Below, piece by piece: positions 38,032 through 48,955 of a stretch of 64,000 nucleotides of DNA (positions within the stretch are counted from its first letter, which is position 1; each line of letters begins with the position of its first letter). Below the pieces are notes generated by a model, which saw nothing but the letters and a program-made list of their open reading frames with translations, made no database searches and was not told the DNA's origin. Origin of the DNA: Neochlamydia sp. S13 (GTDB lineage Bacteria; Chlamydiota; Chlamydiia; Chlamydiales; Parachlamydiaceae); NCBI RefSeq assembly GCF_000648235.2, contig NZ_AP017977.1, forward strand, positions 930,001-994,000. Reading direction: 5' to 3'. The translations under genes were made by a program, and so were the position numbers.

Positions 38032-39609
38032 ATGGGCATTATTTCACGAATTGGCAATTATTGTAGTGAGCGATCTTTCGCACGTATAAATGAGGATAGT
38101 GTCCAACCCTACAGAAGGCTGGAGGCTGGAAGCCTAAATCAGGTTCTTGGCAATCCCTCCCATCAAATTTCTAATGAAGAAAATGAGAGTGAATCTGAAA
38201 GGGCAAATGAGGGTATTGCTCCTTTAAGAGAGAATGATTTTGCAAACAGCTGCAAATCGACCTGGACAACAGCCTTACCTTTACTGTATGGATTGTCTGC
38301 CGGCATTATAGGTGCAAATGCAGCACAATGGGATAATCGGCAAGTTGAGATGCTGAGTGCCGCCGGATTAGGAGCTACTTTACGTATCTATTCACACTAT
38401 TGCTCTTCTGGAAAGATTGCCCAATGGGCCCCTCCTTTTTTCGCCAGTGTAGCGGCAGAAGGCTTATTTGCACTGACCAATTTCTACCTTAATTTGGATG
38501 ATATGAGTCAAGAGGGAAGATTATTGTCCGGCTATTATGAAAATATCCTTAAAACTCTTGTTCGATCGATCACCTATGCTTCCACTGCTTTTTTTGTCAC
38601 CCATAATATTTTAGCAAAACCTAAAGAATTACCTTCTCAGGATTCTGATCTACGTACTAGGCTTCTTATTTTAGGAGGATCAGCTAATAAAGTGGCTTTG
38701 GCTGCTCATTATTTAGCTTTGCTTTCCTTGGGAGCAACTCTCATCGTGGCTAGCCAACAAATGCCAGAGAATTCTAGAAAAATTCTTCATTTAGATTTTG
38801 ATGCAGGCATTTTAACTTTGAGTTATACGGCAGCCAATTTCATTTTTAGGTGTGGCTTAAAGACTCATGATTGGTCGTTAGAAAATTATAGGTTCTACCG
38901 AGAATATTTTCAAGGTCTTGACAGAGAGCCTACAGCACTTAAGAATAGAATTTTGATCCTTGCAAGAAGAACTCTTGAAACTTTTAGTGGAGTTTTGCCA
39001 GGATTTTTATTTCCCTTTAATGCCTCTCTTTCTTATGGTGCTCTTGGATGTCTAGGAGCTGCTACACGCGTTCTTCAAGAGAGAAGTTATGAAAGGTTGC
39101 ATAGTTACACGAGAGTTACACGTTTAGAAATTACAGCTAGAAAGGCTGAATATGTTAAGACAGGCATTTTGTCTATCGCGCTTTTAGCTTTTACAATCGC
39201 ATGCATGATGACCAATGATTGGCATACGGGTTCAGCAATGCTTACGCTTGGTTTAACTTCTGTGGGAGGATATTTATCAAGTAAGGCTGTTGAACTCTTG
39301 ATTAGCCAGCGAAATTTGGACAATCGACTGATCAATCAACTTGATTTTGAATTAAACGTCAATAGCTACGGGATCTTGTTCTTATATCTTTTTCTCCATA
39401 CCAAGTTTATGCTTCTAAATTCTGATGTGGATGTATCGAGTGGTTTTAAATATGCGCTATTACTTTCTATGTATGGATTGCTAGGATTTAACTTAGGAAA
39501 TAATCGTGCAAGATTTGGTAGTGTGCACAATTTAAATCCCGAAAATGCTTCAAGCTTTGCACTAGCGCAGGCCGCTAATAATTGCATGGAATATAGAAAT
39601 TCTCATTGA
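38032..39609 (+). CDS. Multi-pass membrane protein, tandem paralogue 1
   Basis: A 525-residue protein; the ATG at 38032 is preferred over a TTG one codon earlier. A polar N-terminus (1-75) is followed by about ten hydrophobic segments, for example LPLLYGLSAGIIGANAA, LGATLIVASQQMP, ILSIALLAFTIACMM and YGILFLYLFLHTKF. It is closely related to the gene at 40184 over almost its full length after residue 75: the segments VEMLSAAGLGAT, YLNLDD and LINQLDFELNVNSYGIL are nearly identical. No known transporter family motif is seen. A lineage-specific family is likely. Confidence 0.8.
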   Translation: MGIISRIGNYCSERSFARINEDSVQPYRRLEAGSLNQVLGNPSHQISNEENESESERANEGIAPLRENDFANSCKSTWTTALPLLYGLSAGIIGANAAQWDNRQVEMLSAAGLGATLRIYSHYCSSGKIAQWAPPFFASVAAEGLFALTNFYLNLDDMSQEGRLLSGYYENILKTLVRSITYASTAFFVTHNILAKPKELPSQDSDLRTRLLILGGSANKVALAAHYLALLSLGATLIVASQQMPENSRKILHLDFDAGILTLSYTAANFIFRCGLKTHDWSLENYRFYREYFQGLDREPTALKNRILILARRTLETFSGVLPGFLFPFNASLSYGALGCLGAATRVLQERSYERLHSYTRVTRLEITARKAEYVKTGILSIALLAFTIACMMTNDWHTGSAMLTLGLTSVGGYLSSKAVELLISQRNLDNRLINQLDFELNVNSYGILFLYLFLHTKFMLLNSDVDVSSGFKYALLLSMYGLLGFNLGNNRARFGSVHNLNPENASSFALAQAANNCMEYRNSH

Positions 39610-40183
39610 GAAAATGTTTTTTCGCCAGGGCTTACAAAAATTTGCCACTCTTTTTCTTCGTTTAACCCTAAATAAAAAACAAACAGTCTGTTCTTATCTA
39701 ATCAATAAATAAATGAGTTAAAGGTTCTTTTACATATTTGTTTAAATCTAAGCTTTTTATATTTAACTAGAGTGTTAAGTAACTTTTTTTACTTGTAATT
39801 TTTATTTTAAAGCTTTAAGAATACCTGGAGGAATAAGCTTTAGAGCGAGATGGCCGGATGGTATTTTAAGTTTGTAAGTTTCTTTTGCCTGATCTATTTA
39901 AAGGTCTTAAGAAGTTTAAACATATATACATCGCTTTTGGCGATGTGTTGTTTGTTTCTATGCTTTGCAAAGAGGGAAATAGGAATCAAAGCATGTAATA
40001 GAGCCAAATTTTTCTCTCTTTTCTAAAGTTCATAAAAAGAGGGGAGAGCAAAAAGCTAGATGTTTAAAAAAAACTTGACTAAAGGTTTTTTAAGGTTAAA
40101 AGATAAAGACATTCTGCTAATTATAATCTCTTCTGAAAACATGGATAATTTCAATAATATTTAAAAATTAGGTTTATATATTT
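39610..40183. other. Intergenic between the two paralogues
   Basis: About 570 AT-rich bases with no gene visible. It separates the two tandem copies, so each copy probably has its own promoter. Confidence 0.45.
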
Positions 40184-41833
40184 ATGAGCATCAGTTCATT
40201 TATTAATCATTATAGGCATAGGTCCCTTGAAAATCATTTTGATTCTGACTTGGAGAGCAGTGATGCCGAAAGAGCTACTTATCCTTATACTTCATTGGAA
40301 GGAGGGAGTGAGACAGAAGATTTTTTGTCTCCCAATCCTCCTGCTATCAATAGTGACATAGAACGTTTTTCTTCTTCGGATGAAGAAATTTCTGTAGGGC
40401 GTGCTTCTTCTCGTCCGATAAAGAAAAAAGCCATTAAGCGGCCTAAAGTGACTAAGCTGCCTAGTATGTGTAAATTAACATGGCAGACGACTCTCCCTTT
40501 TCTGCTTATCAGCTCCACCACATTGACTGCATTAAATGCTACAACCTGGGGCAACTCCCCTGTGGAGGTCTTAAGTGCTGCTGGATTGGGAGCTACCGTA
40601 CGTCTTTATTCACATTACTGTACACCCAAGAAAGTCGCTCAATGGGTAAATCCTTTTTTTGCCAGTCTTGCAGCGGAAGGCTTATTTGCCTTTACCAATC
40701 TCTACCTTAATTTGGACGACATTTGTGAAGCTTTAGGTATTTCTTCCAATGATGCCTACCACATGAAAACGAGTATACGTGTGATCACCTACGCTTCCAT
40801 GGCTTTCTTTGTGGCTCATAACATTTTAAACAAACCCAGAAAGCTTCCTAAAAATGAATACCCTTGGGCAAGAGAAAATCGTAAAAGGCAGCTTATGTTG
40901 GGAGAAAAAGCCAATAAATGGGCTTTAACCGTCCACTATTTAGCTCTAGCTTCTTTTGGATCGGCACTTATCATTGCTAGTCAGCAAATGCCAGAAAATT
41001 CTAAAAAGATTCTTCACGTGGATTATCATGCAGGAATTTTAACTTTAAGTTATACAGCAGCTAATTTCATTTGTAGATATGGCTTAAAGGCTCACGATTG
41101 GATGATAGAAAACCGCTATAAATATAAAGAGTATTTACGCGAAATTGAGGATCATCCCAAGACACTCAAAAATAGACTTCTGAGTATCGGAAGAAGGACG
41201 CTTGATACAGTAGGTAAAGTTTTACCAGGCATTCTATTTCCCTTTAACGCTACTCTTTCCTATAGTACTTTAGGTTGTTTAGGGGCAGTTACCCGCGTTT
41301 TGCAAGAAAGAGATTATGAAAGATTAGATAGCCAAACAGGCGCAAGTCGTTTAGAAATTACTGCTCGAAAAACAGAGTATGTTAAAACAGGTGTTCTATC
41401 GCTGGCACTTTTAGCTTTTACAATTGCTTGCATCATGACAAATGATTGGCATACAGGTTCAGCCATGCTTACACTTGGTTTAACTTCTGCAGGTGGATAT
41501 GTAACAAGCAAAGCTGTCGAACTCTTAATTAGCCAGCTAAAGTGGGATAATCGACTAATCAATCAACTTGATTTTGAGCTAAACGTCAATAGTTATGGAA
41601 TTTTATTCTTGTATCTCTTTCTTCATACAAAATTTATGCTTTTAAATTCTGATGTGGCTGTTTCAAGTGGTTTTGAATATATGCTATTGCTTTCTATGTA
41701 TGGGCTACTAGGATTCAATCTAGGAAATAATCGTGCTAGATTCGACAGCATACGGAATCTTAATCCAGAAAATGCTTCACCTTTTGCCTTAACGCAGTTG
41801 GCTAACAATAGTATGGAATATGCTCTTAAATAA
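40184..41833 (+). CDS. Multi-pass membrane protein, tandem paralogue 2
   Basis: A 549-residue protein with an acidic, Ser-rich N-terminal tail (1-95, including SSDEEISVGRASSRP and a basic KKKAIKRPK run) and about ten membrane segments aligned with those of the gene at 38032. The last 150 residues are the best conserved (TNDWHTGSAMLTLGLTS, LGNNRARF, NLNPENAS). The N-terminal tails of the two copies differ strongly in sequence, so that part has diverged fastest. Function is unknown. Confidence 0.8.
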   Translation: MSISSFINHYRHRSLENHFDSDLESSDAERATYPYTSLEGGSETEDFLSPNPPAINSDIERFSSSDEEISVGRASSRPIKKKAIKRPKVTKLPSMCKLTWQTTLPFLLISSTTLTALNATTWGNSPVEVLSAAGLGATVRLYSHYCTPKKVAQWVNPFFASLAAEGLFAFTNLYLNLDDICEALGISSNDAYHMKTSIRVITYASMAFFVAHNILNKPRKLPKNEYPWARENRKRQLMLGEKANKWALTVHYLALASFGSALIIASQQMPENSKKILHVDYHAGILTLSYTAANFICRYGLKAHDWMIENRYKYKEYLREIEDHPKTLKNRLLSIGRRTLDTVGKVLPGILFPFNATLSYSTLGCLGAVTRVLQERDYERLDSQTGASRLEITARKTEYVKTGVLSLALLAFTIACIMTNDWHTGSAMLTLGLTSAGGYVTSKAVELLISQLKWDNRLINQLDFELNVNSYGILFLYLFLHTKFMLLNSDVAVSSGFEYMLLLSMYGLLGFNLGNNRARFDSIRNLNPENASPFALTQLANNSMEYALK

Positions 41834-41911
41834 AGCATTTAACCTGGGAAGTGAAAGAGATGTTTTTTAAAGTCTTATTTTACCCCCTTTAAAAGAATAA
41901 GGGTTGAGGAA

Positions 41912-41953
41912 CACTTTGTCATTTAAATAAATATCTTTTTGAGTGACAAAGTG
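41912..41953. repeat. 10-base inverted repeat
   Basis: CACTTTGTCA (41912-41921) and TGACAAAGTG (41944-41953) are perfect complements 22 bases apart, just downstream of the paralogue 2 gene. It could be a weak hairpin or the end of a lost mobile element; no second copy was noticed. Confidence 0.45.
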
Positions 41954-42082
41954 GCTGACAATTTTTTAAATAATCAAGATTCTTGCGTTGGTAGCAAGTG
42001 GAATATTTTCTATTATTTTCAATCCTATGCACATGCAGCTTTCATATAAGTAGCTTTACATCCAGTGGCTATCCTTTCCAAA

Positions 42083-42373
42083 TTAATCATTCTTGTCCGC
42101 GCATTCCTTTAATGCCGATAGCAAGCTATTTAAAGCTCCATCTTCTTGTCATTTACCTAGACACCGATGAGTAGCAGCTCTTGATCCCCAATTCGGTCCT
42201 TTAGGAAAATCACAACAACGTGACCCTGTAATCAAAATCCAAAATAAGCTGTTACAAATTTTTCTGCAGAGAGTATAAGGCTTTCTCTTTTAATTTTTTG
42301 GATGATTCTGCGGCAAAAGCGGTTGTAAGATTCTCCATTGGGTGTCTGTAAGTCCTTCAAATCTTCCTGGCAT
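42083..42373 (-). pseudogene. Remnant of an IS5-type transposase (DUF4096 domain)
   Basis: On the minus strand the frame starts MPGRFEGLTDTQWRILQPLL and continues past a stop as LFWILITGSRCCDFPKGPNW, GSRAATHRCLG and QEDGALNSLLSALKECA. These are the hallmarks of the N-terminal DUF4096 domain of IS5-family transposases. Two in-frame stops interrupt it and the DDE half is absent. A small relic of an old insertion. Confidence 0.85.
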
Positions 42374-42823
42374 ATGTCTTCTCTTTCTTAAAAAAAGTAG
42401 TGTATAGATCACAAATTTAAAAACTTCAATATTAATAGGATATGTTCATAGGGTTAATAAATAGCTTCTCAAGGTTTAAATTGCTTATTCTCTTAGAGAA
42501 TGCAAGAATTAGCGCCTTCTTGCCAAAATATGGATAGGTTTTAATCAATTGATTTAGCTAATAAAGATGAGCGATGAATAGGATCAGCAAACCTTTTGAA
42601 AAAAAGCCCCCAGGCTTTTTTCAAAGAAGATTGATTTAATTCTTAAAATTATCAATCAATGATAAGGGTGGCTTTAAAATCCAATTAAGTTAGGTAACGC
42701 TGAAGCTTATTTTGTTACTTCTTCTTATATCTACTTTCCTCCTTCTTATGATTGCTTCCCGTCATGCTGTACATACAATTCGTGAATAGGTATATTCAAG
42801 CCTTTCATTACAAAAGGTACAAT
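42374..42823. other. Intergenic upstream of pepF
   Basis: About 450 bases with no gene beyond the IS relic on its left. It contains the hairpin at 42594-42626. A longer frame for pepF beginning at 42752 has no ribosome binding site. Confidence 0.45.
42594..42626. terminator. Bidirectional terminator-like hairpin
   Basis: TTTG plus a run of A and AGCC pairs with GGCT plus a run of T and CAAA around the loop CCCA. Runs of A and T on the two sides let it work on either strand. Confidence 0.6.
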
Positions 42824-44668
42824 ATGCTCAAAAAACGTTCACAAGTAGCTAAAAAGGACTGTTGGAATGTAGAATCTCTTTATTATTCTTTAGCCGATTG
42901 GCAAAAAGATTTCATCTCCGTAGCTGAAATGGATAAATCTCCTCATTGGCCTCAACTAGCTCGCTTTAGAGGCAAGCTGGGAAAAGATGCTAAAACTCTT
43001 GAAAAAGCATTAGAAGTGCTCTTTGACATTTCTAGAAAGCTCTCTAAGCTATATACCTATGCTCACTTACGTCATGACGAAGATATTACTAATGATGAAT
43101 ATAAAGCAGCTTTGGCTAAAATTACTCATTTACATCATGCTTTTAACCAGGAAAGCGCCTGGTTTGAGCCTGAACTTCTTGCTTTACCGGGTGCAGAGTT
43201 AAAAAAATTAAGGGCAGCCGAGATTTTAAAAAGCTATCGTTTTTACCTAGAAAAAATTGTTCGGCTGAAAAAATATACTTTATCAGCAGAAAAGGAAGAG
43301 CTAGTAGCCTTGTCAGGGGAAGCAATGTCTACAGGAGTTAAAGCTTTTTCTGCTATCAATGATGCAGATTTTAAATTTGAAAAAGTGAGCGATAGCCAAG
43401 GAAAAAAGCATGAATTGACGCAATCTTCCTATGGAGTATTCATACGGGAGCAAGATCGCACTTTGCGGAAAAATGCTTTTGAGCAGATGCATAGCAAATA
43501 TATGCAGCATGAGAATACTATGTGTGAATTATTAAATGGAAATGTGCAAGCTCATATTTTTAATGCTCGGGCCCACAATTTCCAATCATGTTTAGAGGCT
43601 TCACTTCTGCCGAATAACATCGACGTAGAGGTTTATCATTCCTTGATCTCTGCTGTAAATGCTAATGTAGATGTTCTTCATCATTACATCCGCTTGCGGG
43701 AAGAATTTTTAAACATAGGCCCTCTTCATTTGTATGATATGTATGTTCCTTTAGCTAGCCACGTAGATATAAAGATGAGTTACGAAGAAGCAGAAGAGGC
43801 TGTAATAGAATCGGTTGCACCTTTAGGAACAGAATATCAAAATATTTTAAAAAGGGGGCTTATAGAGGAACGATGGGTAGATCGATATGAAAACATAAAT
43901 AAGCGCTCTGGAGCCTACTCAAGTGGTTGCTACGATAGTATGCCTTATATTTTGATGAATTATAAGGGGCTTGTAAGGGATGTTTTCACGCTTGCGCATG
44001 AAGCAGGCCATAGCATGCATAGCTACCTAAGTCGTAAAAATCAGCCTTATCAATATGCCGATTATCCCATTTTCTTAGCAGAGGTAGCTTCTACATTTAA
44101 TGAAGACTTATTAATGCGTTATCTGCTTAAAAAAGCTCAATCTAAAGAAGAGAAAATATTTTTGCTTAATCAGCAGATTGAAGATATTCGTGCTACATTA
44201 TTCCGTCAAACCATGTTCGCTGAATTTGAACTTTTTATTCATGAAAGAGCCGAAAAGAATATACCTCTTACCCCAAAAATGCTTAAAGAGCAATTCTTCA
44301 AGCTTAATGTGAATTATTTTGGTCCTGCCACAATCGATCGCTTAATAGAGTACGAATGGGCAAGGATTCCCCATTTTTACTATAATTTTTATGTTTATCA
44401 ATATGCTACAGGCATTAGTGCCGCTTTAGCCCTTTCAGAAAAAGTATCACAGGGAGGTAAAAAAGAACGTGATGCTTATCTATCTTTTTTAAAGAGCGGC
44501 TCTAGTCAGTATCCGATCGAGTTATTAAAAAAAGCTGGAGTAGATATGCGCTCGGCTGCACCTGTTGAATCAGCCATTCATAAATTTCAAGAGCTGGTAA
44601 AAGAATTAGCTTCTTTGCTAGGCAAAAAAAAGAGCGTAGCTAAAAAAACTACCAAAAACAAAAGTTAG
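42824..44668 (+). CDS. pepF: Oligoendopeptidase F (M3 family)
   Basis: A zinc metallopeptidase that cuts short peptides in the cytosol. The catalytic HEAGH is at residues 392-396 in TLAHEAGHSMHSYL, with the third-ligand region FLAEVASTFNED just downstream. I chose the ATG at 42824, preceded by AAAAGG, which gives 614 residues, the usual PepF length. The C-terminus ends in a Lys-rich tail (KKKSVAKKTTKNKS). It lies just before groES, the same order as in Chlamydia. Confidence 0.95.
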   Translation: MLKKRSQVAKKDCWNVESLYYSLADWQKDFISVAEMDKSPHWPQLARFRGKLGKDAKTLEKALEVLFDISRKLSKLYTYAHLRHDEDITNDEYKAALAKITHLHHAFNQESAWFEPELLALPGAELKKLRAAEILKSYRFYLEKIVRLKKYTLSAEKEELVALSGEAMSTGVKAFSAINDADFKFEKVSDSQGKKHELTQSSYGVFIREQDRTLRKNAFEQMHSKYMQHENTMCELLNGNVQAHIFNARAHNFQSCLEASLLPNNIDVEVYHSLISAVNANVDVLHHYIRLREEFLNIGPLHLYDMYVPLASHVDIKMSYEEAEEAVIESVAPLGTEYQNILKRGLIEERWVDRYENINKRSGAYSSGCYDSMPYILMNYKGLVRDVFTLAHEAGHSMHSYLSRKNQPYQYADYPIFLAEVASTFNEDLLMRYLLKKAQSKEEKIFLLNQQIEDIRATLFRQTMFAEFELFIHERAEKNIPLTPKMLKEQFFKLNVNYFGPATIDRLIEYEWARIPHFYYNFYVYQYATGISAALALSEKVSQGGKKERDAYLSFLKSGSSQYPIELLKKAGVDMRSAAPVESAIHKFQELVKELASLLGKKKSVAKKTTKNKS

Positions 44669-44673
44669 AGGTT

Positions 44674-44700
44674 TTAGCACTTTCTGTTGGTGATTGCTAA
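44674..44700 (+). promoter_or_regulatory. CIRCE operator (HrcA-binding site)
   Basis: TTAGCACTT, a 9-base spacer, then GATTGCTAA; the consensus is TTAGCACTC-N9-GAGTGCTAA, so two positions differ. It sits about 90 bases before groES, beside a plausible promoter. HrcA repression of groE through CIRCE is well known in chlamydiae. Confidence 0.88.
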
Positions 44701-44707
44701 ATTTAGC

Positions 44708-44737
44708 TTGCGAAAATTTAATCTCTTAAAATATAGT
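44708..44737 (+). promoter_or_regulatory. Putative sigma-66/70-type promoter for groESL
   Basis: TTGCGA followed after about 18 bases by TATAGT, located just downstream of the CIRCE half-sites. Approximate placement only. Confidence 0.45.
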
Positions 44738-44791
44738 GAGGCTTCTATCCTCTGGAACATGTATTTAAATCTTGCAAAGTAGGGAGTTTTT

Positions 44792-45118
44792 ATGGAACAG
44801 ACACAAACAAAAGAAAAACAAAACTTGAACATCAAATTTAAGCCTCTAGGTAACAGAGTGCTTGTTCGTCGTCTTGAGCAGGAAGAAAAGTTGAAAGGTG
44901 GCATCATTTTGCCGGACAGCGCAAAGAAAAAGCAAGAGCAAGCCAAGGTTGTAGCCATTGGTACTGGTAAAAAAGATAAAAAGGGGCAGTTGATCCCTAT
45001 CCCTGTAAATATAGGCGATATCATTATTATGGAGAAATATTCAGGCCAAGATATCAAACTAGAAGATGAAGAGTATGTCATCTTAAAGGCAGATGATATT
45101 ATTGGTATTGTAGAATAA
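44792..45118 (+). CDS. groES: Co-chaperonin GroES
   Basis: A 108-residue lid of the GroEL folding chamber. Family hallmarks are FKPLGNRVLVRRLEQEE, GGIILPDSAKKK, the mobile loop, and the C-terminal EYVILKADDIIGIV. A polar N-terminal extension (MEQTQTKEKQN) precedes the core. It is followed by groEL after a 24-base gap, forming the classic bicistronic operon under the CIRCE element. Confidence 0.98.
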   Translation: MEQTQTKEKQNLNIKFKPLGNRVLVRRLEQEEKLKGGIILPDSAKKKQEQAKVVAIGTGKKDKKGQLIPIPVNIGDIIIMEKYSGQDIKLEDEEYVILKADDIIGIVE

Positions 45119-46768
<1,650 letters not shown>

Positions 46769-46774
46769 AATATA

Positions 46775-46803
46775 AAAGCGGCAATTTATTTTGCCGCTTT
46801 TTC
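46775..46803 (+). terminator. Rho-independent terminator of groESL
   Basis: AAAGCGGCAA pairs perfectly with TTGCCGCTTT around the loop TTTATT and is followed by TTC, 7 bases after the groEL stop. Confidence 0.9.
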
Positions 46804-46845
46804 TTGCCAAATATTAAGCTTATTATGTAATATACCGCTTTCTGA

Positions 46846-46917
46846 TCCGGAATAGCTCAGCGGTAGAGCAGTGGACTGTTAATCCATTGGTCGTAGGTTC
46901 GAATCCTACTTCCGGAG
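46846..46917 (+). tRNA. tRNA-Asn (GTT)
   Basis: A 72-base cloverleaf. Acceptor stem TCCGGAA/TTCCGGA, D arm GCTC/GAGC, anticodon arm GTGGA/TCCAT with loop CTGTTAA (anticodon GTT), T arm GTAGG/CCTAC with TTCGAAT, discriminator G. No CCA is encoded. The 3' end is the left junction of a decayed island. Confidence 0.97.
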
Positions 46918-46927
46918 ATTTGTTAAT
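46914..46927. other. Left junction repeat at the tRNA-Asn 3' end (att-like)
   Basis: GGAGATTTGTTAAT overlaps the last four bases of tRNA-Asn and is repeated in the same orientation at 49038-49051. Confidence 0.6.
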
Positions 46928-47705
46928 AGATATAACACTGCAAGTGACGCAAAAAAACGGCTCAAGCAGTATTACGGACAGCTTTTTACCATCCAATTTC
47001 AAGTTCGAAAAGACAAAATTCAACAATTGTTGCTTTTCGCTCATCTTCGACCTCATGAAGAGTTCCTTTACTCGTTTTGCCAAATCCAACGCTATTTTTG
47101 CCGTGATTAGACAGGTTTTACTGGCGTTGGCATGTGCTTTCATCTCTGAGGTTATCTCTCCCTGTCCCTTCTTATATTCTTCGAGCTTGGAATTAATCAA
47201 GCGCTCCATCCAGATGCATATCAATGAGCTTGGATAGAGGGTTTTGAATATGATGTAGCTCTTTACAAAGCGCGTCTTGGGAATGTTTAAAAAATTTTTC
47301 TCCATGTGTATAAGATTTTTTAAGCTAGGTCACAATCTCTTCAATTGCTGCATCGGGTAGCTTGAATCTGATCAAGATATTCCATTAGAGGAGCTAAAAG
47401 CTGCTCCTCTCTAACCCAAATCTTTTGGCATGTTCGCTTGGAGTTATTGCAGCTATAGTAAATATATTTTTGCTTTTTAATGTCTCTAGTGGCAGTGCAG
47501 CTACAATGTTCGCGCATAATCAACCTCCTAAAAAGAATGGGATGTGACGCGCATAGTGAATAGAAGCTTTATTGTGACCTGCCATAATATCCTGTACTTG
47601 GCCAAATAGGCCTTCAGATCGGATATCGATGCGGATATAGCTCTCCTTTTACGCGCATAACGCTAAAGTAAAAAGGATTCTTAAGGGTAATTTCAATTCG
47701 ACTAG
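46917..47705 (-). pseudogene. Serine recombinase remnant A, C-terminal half
   Basis: Read on the minus strand: ITLKNPFYFSVMRVKGELYPH, then after a frameshift EGLFGQVQDIMAGHNKASIHY, then after a single-base loss LIMREHCSC and KYIYYSCNNSKRTC (the zinc-ribbon part), then VREEQLLAPLMEYLDQIQ, and finally KLEEYKKGQGEITSEMKAHA and LLNFVFSNLKLDGKKL. These are the typical parts of a large serine recombinase without the N-terminal catalytic domain, which I do not see. Its 3' end runs into the tRNA-Asn junction. It cannot be active. Confidence 0.85.
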
Positions 47706-47972
47706 CTCCTCACGGAAAATTGGTGATATTCTTCTCGCTGCCTTGCATCCTATAAAAGAGATAAGCGAAAGAAGATCCAAGTAATGAAATCTAGAAATTC
47801 TTCCCTTTTTGTTTTGGAAAAAATTGATACATTAAAAGAAGGTAATCTTATTGAATTGATTTTCATAATGTAATTACTATTCTACAATAAACATAAATTG
47901 TAAATAGTATATTTTCGCTAACTCAATCAATAAATATAGTATTTTTTGTTCAATAAATTAATTTCTTAAAAT

Positions 47973-48275
47973 CTAACTTAATCTCAAATTAAGCCCCATC
48001 GCGACGCCAAGAGAAACAAGTATATGCCACTTTGGGTTGCCTGTGCCTGAAAGAGTCTTATAAAGACTTTCGCGCCCTACGTAAGCCTTTTTAGCGAGAG
48101 CACCAATACCACCTTGAGCTTCTGCGACATTGCGGAGAGCAATAAGAAAGAGTTGCTGAGACTCTTCATCGCCTTTAAGGCTTTCTTCCAAAGCATCGTT
48201 TAGATGTACATCGGCTTCATCATGATCTTTAAGCTTTTCAAGAAGCCAATCTTGATATTTCGTACTTCTTCTCAT
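47973..48275 (-). CDS. HigA-like antitoxin / XRE-type regulator
   Basis: A 100-residue protein of the probable addiction-module antidote family. It has YQDWLLEKLKDHDEADVHLN at the start, the central FLIALRNVAEAQGGIGALAKK, and an HTH with GRESLYKTLSGTGNPKWHIL. It starts 12 bases after the stop of another antitoxin-like gene and is probably in the same operon. Its own toxin is not seen next to it, so it may work with the upstream toxin remnant or be an orphan. Confidence 0.82.
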   Translation of the reverse strand: MRRSTKYQDWLLEKLKDHDEADVHLNDALEESLKGDEESQQLFLIALRNVAEAQGGIGALAKKAYVGRESLYKTLSGTGNPKWHILVSLGVAMGLNLRLS

Positions 48276-48286
48276 AACCTGCTCTT

Positions 48287-48553
48287 TTAAACGGTTGCAT
48301 TTACCAGTTTAGCAAGTGTGTGAAGGGTAGGATTTTTGCTTTTAAAGGCATGATATAGGGTCGTTCTAGGTAAATCATGCTCTCTAGCAAGTTGGCTTTT
48401 ATTCTTGGCACTGATATGAGCTTCCAGAATTTCAATCACACCATCAGGATCATTTTCTTTTAAGCACTCCCAAACAGCTTTTGCAATAAGCTCTTCATCT
48501 AAAAGATCTTTCATTGGATTGTATTCCCGAGGCGTTCTCTTAAATTTAGTCAT
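48287..48553 (-). CDS. Antitoxin, addiction-module antidote family
   Basis: I chose the ATG at 48553, which overlaps the end of the toxin frame; an upstream ATG at 48607 would lie inside the toxin gene. The 88-residue product has LLDEELIAKAVWECLKE, then AKNKSQLAREHDLPRTTLYH (HTH) and NPTLHTLAKLVNA. These are hallmarks of small DNA-binding antidotes of RelE/HigB-type toxins. The gene order toxin then antitoxin fits the HigBA arrangement. Confidence 0.82.
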   Translation of the reverse strand: MTKFKRTPREYNPMKDLLDEELIAKAVWECLKENDPDGVIEILEAHISAKNKSQLAREHDLPRTTLYHAFKSKNPTLHTLAKLVNATV

Positions 48554-48848
48554 AAACCCACTCTTTGTAAATTTTTTCTGCCTGTTTGATGTCTTTAGTT
48601 TGGCCATTTTTATTTCCCCCTAACAGTAGTAATACCTGGCTTACTGGGATCAAACAGTAATAGATTCTTCGTCCATTATCCCATCGAAGTTCCCAAACAT
48701 GGTCTCTTACTTACTTGTGATCTCCAAAATGCCCTTCTTCTTGGATATTATCGATTCGTTTAGCAATTTGAACTCGAGATTTTGCGGGTTCCCTCTCAAG
48801 CCATTCTTCAAACTCATCTGTTACGAGTATTTTGTATTTTCTCTTCAT
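48546..48848 (-). pseudogene. RelE/HigB-type toxin with in-frame stop
   Basis: The frame starts at an ATG at 48848: MKRKYKILVTDEFEEWLERE, then RVQIAKRIDNIQEEGHFGDHK. A TAA at 48711-48713 replaces codon 46. The same frame continues VRDHVWELRWDNGRRIYYCL and LLLLGGNKNGQTKDIKQAEK to a stop overlapping the antitoxin start. The residual pattern is that of addiction-module killer proteins (mRNA interferases). The nonsense codon should inactivate it unless it is read through. Confidence 0.85.
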
Positions 48849-48955
48849 TGTACCATATATTGAACAACTAATCTACCAAGAAAAGCTACTTCCAACTCTA
48901 TCCATTTTCTGATTAAGGAAGCATCCTTTAAGATACATTTGTTTTAAAGTAAAAT

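Noticed and set aside
46823-47305. A 160-codon frame read as an intact gene
   Set aside because: Its 3' part is the antisense of tRNA-Asn and its 5' part is recombinase debris; it is a fragment of pseudogene A.
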